Below are positions 21,801 through 24,379 of a DNA stretch of 24,379 nt, one piece after another; positions within the stretch are counted from its first letter, which is position 1; each line of letters starts with the position of its first letter. Position numbers and translations under genes: made by a program. This stretch comes from Tabrizicola_A sp044377735. GTDB taxonomy: Bacteria > Pseudomonadota > Alphaproteobacteria > Rhodobacterales > Rhodobacteraceae. The stretch covers positions 1 to 24,379 of the forward strand of contig JBILYK010000053.1 in assembly GCA_044377735.1 (NCBI GenBank). The letters run 5' to 3'. The notes beneath the pieces are model-generated. The model searched no databases and was not told where the DNA came from. It worked only from the letters and a program-made list of their open reading frames with translations.

Positions 21801-21926
21801 ATGCGTGACAGGGATGTAAGGGAAATCGTTCGGCGTTGGTTGGAGGTTGCCCAGCCGGGTGACCACGACACCCTGATGCTTGACGAACTTGGCATACTGA
21901 ACGGCGCAACCCGTATCGACATTGCT
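21801..21926 (+). pseudogene. Sce7726-type protein, N-terminal fragment
   Basis: The frame begins MRDRDVREIVRRWLEVAQPG and continues DHDTLMLDELGILNGATRID, which resembles the N-terminus of Sce7726 family proteins. Full-length members go on with a YEIKS-type segment recalling PD-(D/E)XK nucleases. Here homology ends after about 42 residues, where a palindromic repeat begins, and the remaining frame (to 22202) is unlike the family. It lies just right of attR, outside the element, and is not expected to work. Beta-family and Sce7726-type genes are, from memory, often neighbours, so this may be left over from a related earlier island. Confidence 0.65.
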
Positions 21927-22048
21927 TTAGAGCGGCTCGCATTCCATCTGATTCAGATTGAATGCGATCCAAGACAGGCAAGCCGTTGGGAATGTTGCGT
22001 ATCGCGTTTGATCGGCAGAACCCGATCAAACGCGATACTCTCTAGCAG
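21926..22048. repeat. Palindromic repeat, possible MITE-like insertion
   Basis: It begins GCTTTAGAGCGG and ends near CTCTCTAGCAG (imperfect inverted ends). Inside are GCATTC/GAATGC arms and a perfect 17-bp inverted repeat, GTATCGCGTTTGATCGG (21999-22015) and CCGATCAAACGCGATAC (22022-22038) with a 6-bp loop. The AGAGC...CTCT style recalls short dispersed palindromes of alphaproteobacteria. It interrupts the Sce7726-type frame. Confidence 0.55.
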
Positions 22049-22403
22049 CCTGCACCAATCGTCATACCAAGCCCATAGAGTACCGCGAGCGTATCAGCTT
22101 CTGGGGGTGGGGAAGACCCTGACAGCATGCATTCCTATGAACGATTGGTCGATGATAGCCGCACACCGAAACAGTCGAGGTCACGCAGGTTGCGGTGTCT
22201 GATACGTAAACCGAGCGCATCGAGCCATTTTCGCTGACCCCGGAGGTGACGATTCAGTGACCCACGGCAATACGATCATACGATGGGCTGCCTATGCGTT
22301 GACCCTGCACAACGGCCCATTTAATTGCACACAAAATGTTGATCCTTGACCCCGCCATCCTAGAAGCCCGTTAATGGACGCAGCCACATCCTACGAGTCC
22401 CTG
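22049..22403. other. No recognisable gene
   Basis: About 350 bp with only short, overlapping open frames that resemble no family. One plus-strand frame reads SYERLVDDSRTPKQSRSRRL near 22133-22190 but has no support. No tRNA, clear terminator or repeat was found. It is probably decayed DNA between the tRNA-linked junk and the 3' end of the outer-membrane gene. Confidence 0.4.
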
Positions 22404-23372
22404 TCAAAACGGGATACGAAGGGCCAACGAAATCACCTGAGCGCCAAGGTCGAAGTTTAGCGGCGAGACAGGTTCACCCTTCGAACCGCTGCCCGCAAGG
22501 GGCACAGCCCCACCAGAGACCGAACCAAGGTTGAAGTACCGCCAGGACAGCTCAATCTTCGCCGGGGCCGAGCCTATGATCGGGCCAACGTCGACTGCCA
22601 TGCCCAGACCTACCGTCCAAGCAAGATCGGTTTCCGAGCCGCCGGTGAAGCTACGGGTGGTGCGATCTGAGTCCGGGTTGATGCGGGTCCAGTCGCCCAT
22701 CATGTTATGTGCCACCCCGACACCGGCCGTCACAAAGGGCGTGAGCTTTCTGTCAGTCTCAAAGTCGTAGTACCCGTTGAACAGAAGGGCGACCGATCTG
22801 GTTGAACCCGCCATGTCCGCATGGGGGCCGGGGGTGTCAGGCACGGTGTAGCTCCAGGGACCCAAGAAATCGGCAGAACCGAACATGTTCAGCGCAGCCT
22901 CTGCCCGCCAGCCCGAGCCAAAACTGTGTCCCAGGGCAACCGCCCCAAATGCGGCTGTGTCGGAATTGAGGTCAAAGAACACCTTTGGATCGTTCGGATA
23001 GCCCGGCGGCAACCAGCTTGCGTTGCCCGCACTCGCACGGGCGGCCCCAAGTTCCACGCGGAAATAACTTCTTTCGGGCAGGGTCCGATCAGGGACGGTC
23101 AGCGGTGCGCTGGCAGTTTCCGAAACGATGGGTGCAACCGGCGCTGGCGTGGCGATGATCCTTCCCATTCCTTTTCCACCCTCTTCTTCCTCTCCGTCAT
23201 CAGGACCACCACCTTCGACACTCGGTGTCTTGCCCTCTTCTTGTGCCCAGACTGCGCCCGTGCCAAGCGCGGCACCCATCGTTACTGCGCAAAGCAGCCA
23301 TACCATCCCGCTAAACCGTCTCACCGCCGTGCCCGGACGCCCGGATTGTGTCGGCTTACACACCTGTTTCAT
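22404..23372 (-). CDS. Outer-membrane beta-barrel protein
   Basis: A 322-residue protein with a signal peptide (hydrophobic WLLCAVTMGAALGTGAVWA, cleavage before QEEG near residue 43), a low-complexity acidic segment (GGPDDGEEEEGGKGMGR), then about 230 residues of alternating strands typical of small barrels: YFRVELGAARASAG, FGAVALGHSFGSGWRAEAAL, LLFNGYYDF, PFVTAGVGVAHNMMGDW, AWTVGLGMAVDVG, KIELSWRYFNLGS and a final strand VISLALRIPF ending in Phe, the usual recognition signal for the Bam machinery. It resembles the OmpW/OmpA-barrel-like surface antigens of alphaproteobacteria; no specific function can be named. The start is MKQVCKPT at 23372; an ATG at 23399 adds nine residues and cannot be excluded. 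A terminator hairpin upstream separates it from the next gene. Confidence 0.8.
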   Translation of the reverse strand: MKQVCKPTQSGRPGTAVRRFSGMVWLLCAVTMGAALGTGAVWAQEEGKTPSVEGGGPDDGEEEEGGKGMGRIIATPAPVAPIVSETASAPLTVPDRTLPERSYFRVELGAARASAGNASWLPPGYPNDPKVFFDLNSDTAAFGAVALGHSFGSGWRAEAALNMFGSADFLGPWSYTVPDTPGPHADMAGSTRSVALLFNGYYDFETDRKLTPFVTAGVGVAHNMMGDWTRINPDSDRTTRSFTGGSETDLAWTVGLGMAVDVGPIIGSAPAKIELSWRYFNLGSVSGGAVPLAGSGSKGEPVSPLNFDLGAQVISLALRIPF

Positions 23373-23404
23373 CACGATTATGTTTGTCCCTGTTTGCATG
23401 CCAA

Positions 23405-23435
23405 AAGTCCCGGCTCCCCTCTGGTGCCGGGACTT
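23405..23435 (-). terminator. Rho-independent terminator
   Basis: AAGTCCCGGC and GCCGGGACTT form a perfect 10-bp stem with an 11-nt loop (23405-23435). On the minus strand the stem runs into TTTT, so it ends transcription of the upstream minus-strand gene (23470-24195) 35 bp after its stop and just before the outer-membrane gene starts. Confidence 0.85.
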
Positions 23436-23469
23436 CATTATTGTGTTGTCATGGACCACTTGGTCCCGA

Positions 23470-24195
23470 TCAGCCATGTCCGGCCAGAATGGCGATGCGG
23501 ATGCTTTCAGCTTCAATCGCTAGCGCCTCTGCGGCATCGCCGGTGATGGGTGTTCCAAGGATGGTGGTCACTGCGATCACCGTACTGACCGAGATCGGAA
23601 CCGTTTTGTCCGACGCGGCCCCCAGCAACATGGCGGCCAGAGTGTCGGTGTCGGTCGTCACACCATTGGCCGTCAGCACGGACGTGCCATCGAGCAGATC
23701 CTGTAGCATCGCAAGGTTTTGCAGGGGAGAGTCGATGAATTGGGTGGCATCGAAATTCAGCGACAGGGCCGCGATTGCTTCGACGATACTGAGGTTGTCA
23801 TAGCTGACCATTTCTGGCGTCAGCCCTTTCAGGGCTTCGACCAGCGAGCGGTCAAGAACCTTGGCGGGTGATCGTGCCACATTCAGGCGGCCAAGCTCCA
23901 CTTCGGGAATGCCTTCCTGCCCCCAAACCGGCTTGCCACCCTTTTTGCCAGTGTCGCCACCAGCCTTTGGACCCTGACCATCGGAATCCGCGCCTGGGCC
24001 GCCTTTGCCTTCCCCGCCTTAGCCTTCCCCGCCTTGGCCATCTTTGCCTTGGCCATCACCTTGCTCTTGCGCCCAAGCGGCAGAGCCAAAACCGCCATGT
24101 CCGAGCGCGAGTGCAATCCCTGCTGCAGAGATGCACAGTGCCGCAGCGATTCCAAAACGAGGCTTACCGATTGCACGTGCTTTTTGAGAGAACAT
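23470..24195 (-). pseudogene. Exported protein with an in-frame stop in a Gly-rich repeat
   Basis: From the ATG at 24195 (AAGGA seven bases upstream) the frame reads MFSQKARAIGKPRFGIAAAL, a signal peptide ending GSAAWA before QEQ, then a Gly/Gln/Lys/Asp repeat (GDGQGKDGQGGEG). Codon 59 is TAA (24021-24019), where the repeat would expect AAA, CAA or GAA. The same frame then continues without another stop to 23470 for a total of 241 codons: GGEGKGGPGADSDGQGPKAG, VWGQEGIPEVELGRLNVARS, SLNFDATQFIDSPLQNLAML and ILGTPITGDAAEALAIEAES. The two halves are clearly one ancestral gene of a kind I recall as a hypothetical exported protein in Rhodobacterales. A recent nonsense mutation, a sequence error or read-through are the options. 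A second start inside the frame (for example VELGRLN) would lack the signal. Confidence 0.75.
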
Positions 24196-24354
24196 CACAT
24201 CGTCCTTCCGAAGGAACTCGACAGGTCTGTTCCCTGTCGTCCTCGAGATATGCTGGCAATTGGAGTTCGCACTAACCTAGGCTCTGGACCCATTAATCTT
24301 CTTGCCGGTTAAGCAATTCACTGATTCACTTGCGGCACCAGAGGGGGTGCTGCC
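24196..24354. other. Divergent intergenic region
   Basis: It separates the interrupted exported-protein gene (minus) from a gene starting at 24355 (plus). It contains an inverted repeat CGACAGG-tctgttc-CCTGTCG at 24219-24239, 24 bp upstream of the minus-strand ATG, possibly an operator or leader hairpin. No other element is clear. Confidence 0.4.
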
Positions 24355-24379
24355 ATGAGCGAGATGATCCTGCTTTCCG
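24355..24379 (+). CDS. Start of a gene running off the right edge
   Basis: An ATG at 24355 follows GAGGGGG at about eight bases and opens MSEMILLS before the window ends. Too little is present to name a product. It is divergent from the exported-protein gene. Confidence 0.4.

Overview
The window looks like a chromosomal segment of a Rhodobacterales (Roseobacter/Rhodobacter-type) alphaproteobacterium. Support comes from the minus-strand order infA, maf, a short RNase E/G and yacG; an NDUFS4-like complex I gene; RTX and DUF2125-like proteins typical of the group; high G+C; and two dispersed repeats I associate with alphaproteobacteria.

Left arm (1-10.2 kb). A translation/housekeeping cluster on the minus strand (infA-maf-rng-yacG, the last three joined by ATGA overlaps) ends in a 17-bp tandem repeat that contains the yacG stop codon. 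A decayed patch follows (2.6-5.3 kb): a frameshifted carbon-nitrogen hydrolase remnant, an RTX calcium-binding protein, a 72-bp inverted copy of part of that RTX gene, and an IS5-type transposase remnant. Then come uvrB (minus) and, divergently, an NDUFS4-like gene, a secreted DUF2125-like protein and a GNAT acetyltransferase.

Integrated element (about 10.22-21.61 kb, 11.4 kb). It sits inside a host tRNA-Arg(UCU) gene: the 5' half is at 10189-10227 and the 3' half at 21613-21650, with an 8-bp core (CCTTCTAA, anticodon loop) at both junctions. The element has its own complete tRNA-Arg(UCU) at 21448-21524. Pairs of CAATTGCAT repeats lie near both ends, upstream of the integrase and overlapping the CCA end of the carried tRNA. 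Cargo in order: tyrosine integrase, small HTH protein, primase-polymerase with a broken helicase end, several unknown proteins, a likely small terminase, a large terminase split into ATPase and nuclease genes, then an XRE-ImmA/IrrE plus 'beta family' operon behind an 18-bp perfect inverted repeat. I see no capsid, portal, tail or lysis gene. The simplest reading is a phage satellite or a reduced prophage with packaging genes and a probable defence or toxin-antitoxin-like cargo pair.

Right arm (21.65-24.38 kb). Next to the disrupted tRNA lies a Sce7726-type N-terminal fragment cut off by a palindromic repeat, then about 350 bp without a recognisable gene, an outer-membrane beta-barrel protein, and an exported protein whose frame has an in-frame stop in a Gly-rich repeat. 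A rightward gene begins at the window edge.

All family assignments were made by eye from protein sequence; no database search was run.
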